This document shows, piece after piece, positions 47,197 through 59,400 of a DNA stretch of 64,000 nucleotides (position 1 is its first letter; each line of letters starts with the position of its first letter). A program made the translations under genes and the position numbers. The DNA comes from Neospora caninum Liverpool (lineage: Eukaryota; Apicomplexa; Conoidasida; Eucoccidiorida; Sarcocystidae), in contig NC_018388.1 of assembly GCF_000208865.1 (NCBI RefSeq), positions 558,001 to 622,000 of the forward strand, read 5' to 3'. The notes under the pieces are model-generated. The model was not told the DNA's origin and ran no database searches. It saw only the letters and a list, made by a program, of their open reading frames with translations.

Positions 47197-50100
47197 ATGC
47201 TTACGAGCGGCCGGCGGAAGATGGATTCCTTAGGAAATCAGTACCCCATTTCCGCTTTCGACAGCACACGGCCCGCGGGTCTTTCATCGTGGACTAGTAG
47301 CTGTAGTCTCGCTGACACCGTAACAGCAGGCTCTGAACTGCCAACTAGCACGTCCGATGCATTCCTTCTCAATGACGATGGGGACACGGAAGATTTTGTA
47401 GAGAACTTGAGACAAGGACAATCTAACGTCCTCGTTGCAGTTCGTGTGAGGCCTCTCCATCCAAAGGAAACCCAAGCTGGATGCAGGCAGATTGTTCGCG
47501 TCCTCGGCAACAAAGTGGTGTTGCTGCTGGACCCAGGCCCAAGCAGTCAGGATGATGTCCTCCGGCTGAAGCGCAGTAGAGAAAAAAGGTACGCGTTCGA
47601 CTACGCCTTTGACGAACACACTGATCAGCAGTCTGTGTATGAGAGCACGACCAAATTCCTCACTGACGGAGTGCTGCAAGGATACAATGCAACAGCATTC
47701 GCCTACGGAGCTACTGGGGCGGGGAAAACGCATACGATGCTGGGTTCCTACCAGCAGCCAGGTGTCATGGTATACACCCTGAGGGACTTGTTCACCCGTA
47801 TCGAGAAGCAAACTGAAAATAAAGACTTCCTCGTCAAGTGCTCATTCCTCGAAATATACAACGAAAATGTCCGCGATCTGTTGGATATTCGCAATGAAAC
47901 CTGCGAAGTCCGAGAAGATCCTGGAAAAGGAATATCCATCGCGGGCATCAGTGAGACAGAGGTTCGCACTGCTGAAGAGATACTCGTCCTTCTTCAGACC
48001 GGCAACAAGAACAGAACCCAAGAGTCGACGGACGCCAACCAGACAAGCAGTCGCAGTCATGCAATCCTTCAGGTGCGTCTTTCGGTTGGGAGACATTGTC
48101 GGCCGGCAGCACAAAGGCGTATCAGTGCTTCGACGTGAGTTGGAGAGAAAGAGGAAGACGGGCAGTGTGTAAAGCAGACGAACAACGTCATTCATTGTCG
48201 AGTCCGCCAGGTGTACAATTGAGTTGGCAATGAGTGGAGCATGAGGCCAAACTCGATGTATCGCGCGGAACACAACATGTTGGATTGCAATTGTAAACGA
48301 AGAGTGAATCTGCTAGCTGAACGTGTCTCTACAGGAGGGTGTAGATGGCTTCCCAGGCGAGAGATTGAAAGTAACTCTCCCGACCACTTGGTCACGATGA
48401 GATGTGAAGTCCATTTTCACGTGCGCCTGACATAACAAGCGCAATGGTTTTGCTCAACTGCCAAGAAACTCACCCCGTCAACCTTGGTTGTAGCCATCCT
48501 TCCCCGCAGGTGCTTGTGACTGAAACAGATCGTGCACAAGGAACTACAGCCCAGTTCGCCATCGGCAAACTCTCTATGGTAGACCTGGCTGGGAGTGAGC
48601 GAGCTTCACAGACCAACAACACCGGAATCCGTATGGTGGAAGGTACGTGAGGGAACAGTTGGAGCGACTAATCGTTTGAGACTGCGGAACCGCACACTGG
48701 CTGTTGCGGGAAAGAGGAACAAAATCCATGCAGGCTCTCGATACTTAGAATTGCCCTCGATGCTAACCCAGTACCCCGAGAATCCCCAGCAGACGTAACC
48801 CCCAAAGCTGGCCTTCAGCCAGTGGCTTTTGGGGGGATAGAACAAGGACGCAGAACCGACTACCGACAAAGAGCGACGGTTGAATATAGTCTATTGTAGA
48901 GAGATATCGCGTAGTTCATCAGCCGTATTTTTCACAAACGGGGAGGCATCTTGGTTGTTTGTGGTAGCATGTCTCCCGTAGCGTTGTGGCTTGTGACGCC
49001 CATCCGATACAATTCGAACGGAGGCGAGAACTCGTATTGGAAATGCGATTCCCGGGAACTGTTGAACGCACAAAAGAGTCTATCCGCGTTTTCTCTCGCT
49101 ACGGTTTCAAGTCAGTGTCCACTCTGTATATGCTCAGGAGCAAATATCAACCGCTCGCTTCTCGCACTGGGGAATGTGATCAATGCCCTCTCTGACAAAA
49201 GGCGAACTAACCGAAACTCTTTCGTCCCCTACCGTGACAGCAAGCTGACCCGTTTACTCAAGGACTCGCTGGGCGGTAGTTGTCGGACGGTGATGATCGC
49301 AAACGTGTCTCCAGCACACACTCAGTTTGAGGATACACACAACACTCTGAAGTACGCAAATCGGGCCAAAAACATCAAGACAGCCGCAAAGCGGAACATT
49401 CTCAACGTCAATTACCACCTCGAGAAGTACACCCACATCATCGATGGACTCCAGGCCGAAGTCAGCACGCTAAGGGCGAAGCTGGCTTCAGCAGCCATTT
49501 CGCCTTCTACTCGGGTAGGCGATCCACAAACCTTCTAGGCATGTTGCGGGTTTTGGAATCGTGTGTGTTTAAGAGCACACAAATGGGTCCTATCAGGGTC
49601 TCTGCCACTGGCCACAGGTTTCGCACCAAGAACTCTGGTGTTGTTGCGTGAATGGAGAAGAAATTTCAGTGCCTTGAAGACGCACTCTAAGGCACTAGCA
49701 CTGTGTTGCGCCATACTAGAAAAGCTTACAGTCAAGATAGATTCCTGCTACTCCGGTGGTGTCTCGTTCAGGCCGTACCACTGACGGAAACCGAGAGTTT
49801 TTTTCCTGCCATTGTGGAAGTGAGCGAGGCAGTCCACCCGAACAGTCAAACTTCCGATATCTCAGGTTGCCAACTAACAGTTTGAAGTTGACGCAACTAG
49901 ACAAACTAGAGGACAACTATCAACCGTTTGATGCTGAGAGAATATCCCTGCAGCCTACTTTTTATTAAGGCAGACAAAACTCGGTATTCAACAAAATACC
50001 ACAGAAGAAAAACTTCCTCCCTTTTGAGTGTGCCTACTCGAACGCAGCTTTCTCCTCTGGTGATTCCTGAGTCAGAGCCTTCAAGAAAGAGTACGGTTGC

Positions 50101-52792
50101 GGAGAGCACTTGTGGCAGTGCAACAGCAGCTTCATCGGGGAACAAAGGAACGAGGCTACTTGAGCAATACGAGCTCTAGCCGGACGCTGTCATACGCATC
50201 CTTGAGAGAGGTGAGTCTATTGTTCGCATCGTTACAGAATGTAATTTGATTTTACGCAGAGTGGCAAGCTGCAGAAGAACATCTTTCTTCCATCGATCAA
50301 ATTGTATCTTCCGTCTCCGACACGGCGACTGCTGGAAACCTGCGGAAACATAGAGGTACCGTGAGTCATTACAGAAGGCGAAAACAGATGTAATATCCAT
50401 CTGTGTTTTGCTTACACCTGCTTGCGTGTCAGAAGGCAGAAAGGTTAGAAAGGCAACTGCATTCGAATCTCGCCGCCTACCAAAATCTCGAGCGCAGCGT
50501 CCTGGAGTCTGCACAACCACAAGGCGACGTGCATGCGCTAGTTTGCCTGGTGAAGCAGATGGACAGCTTGCTTCAAAATAATAATCATCTGCAGGTGAGT
50601 GCCAGAACTATCGTTAACGATTTGCTAAGCATGGGACAGTTCAGCGAAGTCGTGTACTGCAACGCGGCATGTTAGCTCGCAACAGCGGAAGCCTCTGTCC
50701 TCACATTGCTGTAACTTATTCTCTCAAGGGAATGAGGATCGAGTGCTCTCTATCCTCCACTTTGGGATCCGGCTGTGGCGTCTTTCTGTGGAGAGGTGAC
50801 GTCTGTACGGCGACAACCGCAATGGGTTTGTCTTATCTTACACTTCACAGTTCAAAATCTGCTGAAACGTATCACAGTGCGAAACACGTTCCTCAGCTAC
50901 TATCACGAACAAGTCCACAAAACCTGTGTGCTACGTGCTGTGGAACGGTACGCTAATCCGTCCCAGTATTTTCGTTGGATACGTTCCATACACACAGAGA
51001 CACAAAGCGTTGCCTCCAAGATGTCCCTGCGGGTGTATGTGTCGGCCTGATGTTTACGTCTGCACTGCAGACCGTCAACGCACAGTTGTCTCAGGAGCTG
51101 CTCAGGAGCCAGGAAGTCATTGCGCACCTTCAGACGGCAGTGGGGAAGAAGTCGAATGAGAGGTCGATAGCGAATCCTGCGGGCAAATACGTCGGCTCTC
51201 CATCGCCTTGCGTTTCGGCTAAACAATTAGCTCCACCGTGGCCAGCTTTTGTGCCTGCGGCTTGCAAAGCTGAGAGTCGGCAAAATGGTAGACTCGTCAG
51301 TTCGGGTCAGAAAGGAAGTCAGGTTCGGATTGAGAGTCGTCCTCACCCTACCAGTAGACAGCGCAAATTAGCTTGCTGTAACTCTGATTCGCCTTCACAC
51401 CAGTATCGCGGGGAAACACCGGTTATGGCGTCACTTCGTGACTCGGTACAGGCGTATCCAAGCAGAGAATCTAGGGGCCCAGAAAGGATGCAAGGATATT
51501 CACAGCGCACCAGGCGGCAAGCGCCGAGCCGCGCGTGTTCGCCAGCTGATCAGGACCTGTCAGCCTACTTCCCAGAGGTCAGAAATCAGTTTAACGACTG
51601 TTCTGGGACGGTGTCCGCCTTTCGACGGGTATCAGAGAACCAAGATAGCTGCCAGTCCCCCAGGCGTTACCTCGAAAATCATGGATGTCCGATAGGTCTG
51701 GCACCGGCCAACCGAGTGGCATCGACTGTCTCAGCCTCTCCTCCGTGCGGTGGAAGTCGCTCAAGTGCCCCTTCGCCGGCGACTGACGCTCTCTTCTTCA
51801 CGCCTCGGTCCCAACATATAGCAACTGGAAGAAGCAGCAGGCGTGCAGATCATTCACGCGGGACAGCTGAGTTGCCATCCACAACACGCTCGAAATCTCC
51901 AGGAAAGAACAGCACAGTTACACCCTTTCCCCCATGTCCTCACACGCTCGAATGTACACACATTGAGCACGCTGGCGACGCTCTGGATGTTCTGCAGAGC
52001 ACATCGTTAGATCGACATTCAGGCTTTCTGGGCGGCCTGAGCGCGGTGACTCGAGTCGCGTCCGCAGCTTCGCCTGTGGTACGATGTCGCCCAATGCCTA
52101 GTTCGATCCGGTCGGAAGCCCGATCTCAGTACCATCCACCAGCTGGCGGCAGAGGATGTGACCAACGCTACCGTGTTGTGTCGTCAACAGAGGCTAATGA
52201 TGCTTCTCTCCCTTACTCGACAACCAACAAGTTGCCGGATAAAGCGGGTGACACGAATACCGCCAGTTTTTCAGCGGATGCTGGCACTTCAGTGGGTAGG
52301 GGATGTGACGACACCACTGACGTTCCTGACGAAATTCTGTATGATGCAGCTTCTCGCGAAGAATACCCCAACCCGATTCTATCCTGCTCCTCTGGTGAGA
52401 AAAACCAATTTTCACCGCGGCCAGAGTTTCCGGAAACCGCCCATGCTGTTCCTGGTCGGGCGTTAACTAGTGGTTCGCCGTCTGTATTTCTAGCCGCTTC
52501 TAGGGTGCCGCAAAAATGTGAAATCGATAGTTCTGTGGCAGCATACCCCGAAGATTCTGTCAATTGCAGCAACGGCATCAAAGAGACTTTATCAGGCGGT
52601 GATGACCCGGTTCAACATGTAGAATCAGACCTGGGCGTCGAACACGCAAACGAATGTTCCAGAAATTTCGCTTCGCGAGGAGGCGGTAGAACTGCAAATG
52701 CGACTACACACGCGACAGTTGGAGTTGTGGGCCTTGGCGTCCAAATGCTCAGATCTCACTTCGGGTTCACAAATTCGGACGCATCCACATGA
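47197..52792 (+). CDS. Kinesin-8 family motor (KIF18/KIF19-like)
   Basis: Plus-end microtubule motor of the kinesin-8 family, which controls spindle and microtubule length. Seven exons: 47197-48072, 48510-48642, 49138-49514, 50076-50210, 50260-50355, 50433-50594 and 51071-52792; 3501 nt, 1166 residues, phases closing throughout. The motor is N-terminal: [16 protein letters not shown]-loop [14 protein letters not shown] at about residue 174, switch [10 protein letters not shown] near 281, switch [12 protein letters not shown] near 317, [20 protein letters not shown], and [20 protein letters not shown] closing near residue 415. NGYN-like [22 protein letters not shown] and the [11 protein letters not shown] form are kinesin-8 features. 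Exons 4-6 give a charged, probably coiled-coil neck and stalk. Exon 7 encodes a 573-residue tail, Ser/Pro/Arg-rich and mostly disordered. A second in-frame ATG lies at 47221. Exons 4 and 5 rest on phase and splice sites rather than homology. Confidence 0.93.
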
Positions 52793-54910
52793 TGCGTTGG
52801 ACCTAAAATGGTTCCTTGATGAGTGATATCCAAAAAGTGTGATTACCGGCAGCCTAATATGCCCCCCCCCTGTCTTGTCACGGCATGCCGTTCAGGGGTT
52901 GCACAATGGGAAAGATCACGCCTTTCGTTCGGCGTCTGTATTTCCGTCCCCTTCTAAGCAAAGAAGGGGAGAGTTGTTGTTCAACTCTGTCGCTGTGTGC
53001 CCACAATTCATGCCGTGCTTCCCTGCTATCCGACATCCCATTCTCTGTAACATCGCAGGCATATGCCCAGGTGTTCTGTGTTTGGATTCGCGTCTCTGTC
53101 AATTTGCGTAATAGCCTAGTGTTTGTGGGATGATGGAGACGCTTAGAATTCTAGTTTGATCCGAGAAATCGAGATTCTGTGTGTGATGCAAGCGTCAGAT
53201 GGTAAAAAGCCCGTTGCAGAATACAACCAAATGCTGAGGAACGTGTGGTACGCTGCGACTAAACACCCCGATGCATAGAAAACTATCATAAGCCTCGTCA
53301 TATATTGGCGTCCGTTTTGACGGCACAGTCACGCTCTTGAGGTCTTTCGTTCTGACTGCCTGCTCCTACAGTTTCCTGCGGGAGCCTATGCTCACTTATC
53401 TTCTGGTGCGTGACAACGCACATAACTGTGTGCGGTATTCTTATGACGTCGATGCTAACGGCCCAGTGTGATGAATTTGATGGCCGGACGTTGTCGGCCG
53501 AGGCTCCTATGCTATCTTCACCGCGGTGGGGTGCCAGTCAGCCGTTTTCACCGTTACCCTTGCTGTCCGATTCTTTCAACGCGTCGTTGAGTTTCGGCAA
53601 TCTCACATGCGACTACTACCAGAGATTTGTCCTTGTCCGAGGAACAATGGTCGGTCACCGGTTCCACTAAATTCTCTGTCAAACCCGCCCCATAGCGAGC
53701 AATAGATGCAGATCTGTTGGACATGCCTTACGTGCAGTCTGCCACTGCTGGGAATAAGGCACGGAATTAAATGTGATATGATGAATGGAGAATCTCCGGT
53801 TACTAGCACAGTTTCATTCGACTATTACCGCAGGGCATAACAATCCCGTTTGACAGGACAGGAATGTTGCACACGTAAATCCTCACATATACCAAAAAAG
53901 CACACCAAGCGCGAAGCAGCTCCACAAGGCGTGATATAGGACAACGCCAACTAGGCGAGCAATCTACGCGATGCTGTGTAGTCTTCGATAAAGGCCAACC
54001 ACGTGAGGAACACGAAAGCTGCTGAACCGCGAGAGAGTCGGAGTCATCGTGGCTGGTCGTTGGCAGGATGATTTAGCTAGACATTCGCTGCCTCTGTTTT
54101 ACCATTCCCCCGTATCTGCGAACAAACAGACAATTACTCGTTCGCAAGTGAGGTACCAGGGAAAGATAACCAAGACGCAGGTCTAGTGGGGACACATATT
54201 CAACTCACTTTTGCGTGTCTGGAAGCGTTATGTTATTCTCCTTCCCTTTTCGCCGCAGGAGATACAAATAAAGTGATCACTTGCAACACGAGGGCACATG
54301 TCGACGTCGAAAAGCACATCTCTAGCAGTTTCCTTCTTACATGCCCATCATCATCATTGTAGCTGTGGGATTCATCCGCGGTAGTTCATTCAGAACGGAG
54401 CTGTCGATTACGGAGAGTCGCCTAGCCCCAATGAGGTCGAAATTTTTGTCGACAATCTTCCCCATCGGGACCGTGTTTGCGTGATGCCAGATACTGGACA
54501 TATAGGAGAGCGCATATTTTGCAACAGCCTTGGGGTCTTGCGCATCTGCATATCACGTGAGGGGCCAAGGGAAATACAAGCAGGAACGAAACGATTCACC
54601 AAGCATACTTGTTTATTCCCTGACAGCCGTCAACGTGCTGCTACCCTGCGACTCTGTAGACCCTAGCTTGTTGCATTATGAGAAGAGGGGTACTGCAGTC
54701 GAATTTCGGGCTAACAGATTATCCCAACTAACAATGAATTCAAATCCTGTCTAATACGCTGAGCTCGAGAGTGAAGATAAACAAGGGACATTCGCACCGC
54801 AACACGTGACATGGGTGGTTGGAAAACGACATTTGACGCTTCAGCAATAGAAGAGCAGCCGTGAAACATGCCCGGGAAATCTGCGGTAAGACGAAGACAC
54901 AGAGTTGGAA
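52793..54910. other. Intergenic region, no gene recognised
   Basis: 2.1 kb between kinesin-8 (+) and minus-strand frames. A run of eight or nine C lies near 52862-52870. No recognised domain, repeat or RNA gene. Confidence 0.5.
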
Positions 54911-55429
54911 TTATGATCCAAAAAGCTCACTTGGTAAAAGAGGGGGATACGTTGCAGCCCACTGGACGCCTGTGAATGCTTTTCCCAGTTGGCCTGGAAA
55001 AGGGATCTCAGGTACATATTGTCTTGTTGCCTCTACTTGGGCAGCCTCCTGTAGCAATTCGCTCATCTTGTCCCTCCTTTCAGCTGCCGTGCTGAAACAT
55101 TTGGAGTTGCCAAACACGGTGCAGCAGACATCAGCGGCCGGGCAGAAGGGATCAAGGCCGCTGCCTGTTAACGGCGAACAATCTGCTCGGCACTCCTCCA
55201 CCGCCTGCCTTAGCGCCACTGTTTCTTCACCGGCACGAGATATCGAATGGGGCTGCTGCTCACTGGTCATGGGAGCGGAACAGGGGAGGGTAGAATTTCT
55301 CGGAGAATTCTGTGTTCCCGTTTCAGGCTTCAGGGGCCAGCCCAGGAATGCCTCTGCGGCCGCTGAAGAGATATACGCTTCCGATCGTGCCTTTAGGTGA
55401 GTAACGTATGAATCAAAGTCGAAGCCGAT
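54911..55429 (-). CDS. Possible exon of an unrecognised minus-strand gene
   Basis: Open minus-strand frame of about 170 codons preceded by an acceptor-like GCCTTGTGCAG. It begins IGFDFDSYVTHLKARSEAYI and ends SELFGS before a stop. Composition (Cys, Ser, Glu) is protein-like, and the first 30 residues look helical. No family is recognised. It could be a 3' exon of the gene at 55643-56214 or a separate gene, but I found no join that keeps the frame. An overlapping plus-strand frame (54861-55400) is judged its shadow. Low confidence. Confidence 0.3.
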   Translation of the reverse strand: MGFDFDSYVTHLKARSEAYISSAAAEAFLGWPLKPETGTQNSPRNSTLPCSAPMTSEQQPHSISRAGEETVALRQAVEECRADCSPLTGSGLDPFCPAADVCCTVFGNSKCFSTAAERRDKMSELLQEAAQVEATRQYVPEIPFPGQLGKAFTGVQWAATYPPLLPSELFGS

Positions 55430-55642
55430 CTGCACAAGGCGCAACAGCGGTCAGTTTGTTACTGCAACGAGTATCAAGAAGATAAACCGTCATTTTGCTT
55501 TCGCTCACACACCTTGCCATTGCTCGACACTCAATCAGATGGACTAGATGGACTGTGAGGTTCACTACCTTCTGAACCGGTGTTTCCTCCAACAGGGCCT
55601 TGCCAGAATGACTTTCTCATCGCTGTTGGTGGATCGCCACAC

Positions 55643-56214
55643 CTAAGGCCTATAATAATAAGCATCGATTCTGGTATACGATGTGATAAGCACGCAGGTA
55701 AAGATGCAAATTGTCAGACACCAAGTGAGTATACGGACTTTTTCTAGGCGCTTTTTAATGCCCACTGCTTCCATTTTCTCGAGGTCGAGTCCCTCCAGCA
55801 CGTGGGCGCTATAATCCTCGAACTCGAATGCGTCATCTCCTGAGAAAACGCAATTGCGCAGGTGCTGCAGCAGCAGCTGTGGACGCGGGTATTCATGTTC
55901 CAACTGGGACTTTATCACGTGTCGTCCGGAAACGAGGTTCAGCAGTATGATCTTTGATGGAAAGCACCACGCAGATGCATCTGTCAAATAAATGCCCTGT
56001 ACCTTCAGTTTGAATATCCCCGTCCCTGGGAATTCCTTGGAGTTTTCGAGGCTTAAGTTTCTCGTCGAGCTTGACGATCCGCCGGAGCCGCCTGTGTTTC
56101 GGAGGTATAAGATCTTGAAGATGGTTCTGTATCTGCAGAAACATTTGATCTGGCCAGCGGAATGAACTTACGTGCAATGGTACTGGAGGAACGACGTAGT
56201 AGCAACGTCCGGCT
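55643..56214 (-). CDS. Unrecognised protein with C-terminal membrane anchor (3' exons)
   Basis: Two minus-strand exons, 56214-56172 and 56149-55643, separated by a 22-base gap that starts GTAAGT and ends CAG; both are open and in phase (entering at phase 2). They read AGRCYYVVPPVPLH then IKCFCRYRTIFKILYLRN, a Ser/Gly linker, GIFKLKVQGIYLTDASAWCF, a charged helical part and a single hydrophobic helix (ILTWCLTICIFTCVLIT) 10 residues from the stop, as in tail-anchored proteins. No family is recognised. Such a short intron is unusual here; reading straight through it is also possible in other frames. The 5' end is unknown: either an ATG at 56522, overlapping the last GMC exon on the same strand, or these are really the last exons of the GMC gene. 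Confidence 0.4.
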
Positions 56215-56466
56215 CTGCTTTCAGGGGAGATTGAAAAAGATGCGCCATACTCGTAGTTTTTTCAGTGGGGACCTAAACACAGAGCCCTCCTTGAACGTGT
56301 GTCTGTCTATAAGATGTAAATAGTGGAACGTTTTGGCTCGTCCACGTGACCATCAAGGTCGCACTCTTCTAAAATAGAGGGAATTACACACAGATGTCGG
56401 CAGGCCCCCAGTGTGAGATTGAACAACGAAGCCCACTTACTGTCTGCAGGGAACTGTAGCACCCCT

Positions 56467-59400
56467 TTACTCAGTTCTGCCACTCTTGTAAGCGGCAACG
56501 TTATAACGGCTTGGCCCCTCATTGATATACCGCCAGCGGTTGCACAGTGTCTTCTTTGAAGACAAGGCTCGGAAACAGAGACTGTGCTACGGAGGGGAAT
56601 GATAGTAGGGGGGGAGACTTGGGCACGCTAAATCAATAGTATGGTTTCTTTTCGTACGCATCTTATTTCCGAGCCCGTTGACACTTAGATGGTAGTAAAG
56701 AGTACGACTGACTCCGCGCCTCCTGCTCTGCAGCCGCAAAACAGAAGTATCTCTGTCGGCCCCAAAGTCGCGCTCAGGGGGTGCAGATACGCTGCGTCCC
56801 GAATGCTGTTTTCAGGAGCGATTACCTACCAAGAAGAAGTTTGCCGGTTTTGTCAGGAAGACAGTAGATGTGCTCCCCATTGTAGTCATGAGGTCCAGAA
56901 GGCCATTCAAGATTGTTGCAGGACACGAGAAAGCGCTGCTATCTTGCACGATCTTCCTACAAGCCAGAGGAATGACACCCTGTTCCAAAAAGTCACCACG
57001 ACATAGTCGGCGGACGGAGCGTCTAAGGAGGTGATACGGGAAGGGCTACCGTTTATCTCATCGGCATCGTATCAGTTGTAGGTATCACCGTAGTATGATG
57101 GATGCTTTCGGCTGAACGTTGAGTCCTTCTTGATATTTCTTTTGGTTGTATACGGTGAGGTGTGGCGTTCGCAATCAACACTAGCAGCAGGCACGTATTC
57201 TCCAGATTGAAGTGGCGACATGTCAATCAGACTACCAACTGCGCTTCGCAGCTGCTGGAAGGTGGCAGTTGGAGAAGTCGTCACCCAGCATTGAGCCACG
57301 CGAGGTGCCTATCCGGCTGCCATAGCACAGTTTTCCGAGGCAGGTTGCTCGTTGAGTGCGAGCTAACGCACCGGTAAGTGTCTTGTTTTGCCATTTTGAG
57401 CAACGTTGAGACGCCACGAACTGCATCGAAGAGATCCTCTTCGTGTTGCAAGTGATTGCTATTCACTTCGAGTTTGCCATCTTCCGACACACGGACTGAT
57501 CCCCGTGATTTCGGTTGCGCGGTATAGTAGAAGTTCGCGTACACTTGCCTGCAGCGGAGAACGTAAAAAAAGAACGACATGTTGCTCGCGGGGGTTTTTG
57601 CTCGTGCGAAAACTCCAGCGGGTCATGCTCTTGCTCCACATATTCTTGCAGAGCCACGCGGCGCGACACGTGGGAACCACAGATAATCTCGTGAACGCGA
57701 AATCGGAGGCTAAACTTTTGGCAGGCTTGCATGCTCCTACGCTACAAGGTAAGAATCTGCCTACATCGACAGGAAGCATCTAGTGGCGCGGGTAAATCCT
57801 CACCGGAAGCATTTGATGATAGGGTACGCAACTGCGCAGAGCGGCTTCAGCAATGCAAGGCCAAAAGGTTCTCTATGCTCGGAACATGCTTGGAGCGTCT
57901 CAAACAGAGCGTCTGCCACTGGATCGCTGCGAAACAGTGGGGGCAGAATGAATCTTGTGGCGTATATCACCCCTTCAGCAACGCGTGCCCCACTGACATG
58001 GCCGATGGGAACAGCCGAGCATGTTAACGTTGGAGACTGTAACCTGCAGGACATGTACCAAGGAGGAGCAAGAGCAGAAATTTCGTTTCTACTCCTGTGT
58101 GTAGCGGTTTGAGGACCCTTCTTTAGAAGTACACCTTCTCCAGTAAGTGATAACTATGTTGTTCCCGAAATAGTAACGATAACAGCGGTCATGCGTTCCA
58201 GACTATGATCGATAGCCCCACATATGTGAAGTGGGCCGATTCGCAAACCTCAAACTTTACTGGCACCATCGTTGACACAAAAACAAACACGTTGACAGTA
58301 TGCGAGAGTGTGTGTGCAAAGTGGAAGGGGTGAGCGTGCACTCCACGACGGAAGCAAAGGCCACATTATGTTTCTGTCGGAAGCGATGTCCTGCATTATC
58401 AGCCACCGAGGCGTCCGGCTGAAAAATCTTAGAGACAGCCTACAGAAATGGCTCTGTTTCGGGGGGCGGCTGGAGCTCGCTCGGATTGCGCGGACAGGTC
58501 GGTCCGAGGAGACGAATGCCCGTAGCTTGGCAAATCCGTGCTGGCTCTAATTCCCCGAACCAGGGGAATAAATGGTCCTTCAGCGTTCCCGTTAGATGAG
58601 GCGCAACCTGCTCTGGAGGAGTGGGAAAAAGGATATTCATTGCCCGAGCATTTCCTACACCGCCATCGTCTGTTCCTTCCTGGTGACCTCCCGAAGCTCC
58701 GTCTTGACGAATTCCTACAGCATCATCAGTGTCGGGGAGTTCGAGTCCAACGATGAGGCGATCATCTTCTTGCAAGCTGGAGAGACGACCAACGATGTTC
58801 GAGGAGATTTGATGTTCTCTTTGTTCTTTCTGGCTTCGGATGGATGAGACTTGCTTTCGTCTCTGTCGCATTAACTTCTGTCTCCCACGTCGCCGACTGT
58901 TGCCTCCCCCCTCTGTGTGCGATTCATTGCCTTCAGCTGCATCCAATTTCCGTACGGGTGACACTGGAACAGGCTTTATTTTATCGGGGTAATGCTTCTG
59001 GAAAAGGTTAAGTGTCACAAATACACGGTCAATAAATGCCTGCCCTAAACAAACAGCAGAAAGACAGAGCAACAGCCCAAACGCGTTGTGCTCCAGTGTC
59101 CCATACTGATTGGCAGACCTGCAACGGACGGAGCCCCCTCCTGGGACTTGTAGAACTACTTGTTAGGCCGCTGAGTCATTTACAGAGTTTTACGAAGTGA
59201 CGAATTTCTGAAGAACATATGTGTAATGCTTGTAAAAAATGAGATAACTCGACGGAAGGTGCACCTGTAGGATGCATTCCCCGATTTCCAAGGAATTTTG
59301 TCGCGGTTGACATAATCTGGGAGACAGGAGAAGCACGATTCTCATCTCAATTGATAATCGCGATGTCTGCTGTAGGCTTGAATCGCTGATTTATCCAGAG

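Noticed and set aside
55981..56002. Apparent 22-base intron GTACAG...ACAG joining two frames
   Set aside because: One of the other frames is open straight through 56149-55643, so no intron is needed there.
57072..57360. Extra GMC exon with frames ending in KHPSYYGDTYN or AAAKRSW
   Set aside because: Neither joins in phase to the next exon (57022-56830) without creating a stop; direct joins from 57372 or 57285 do.
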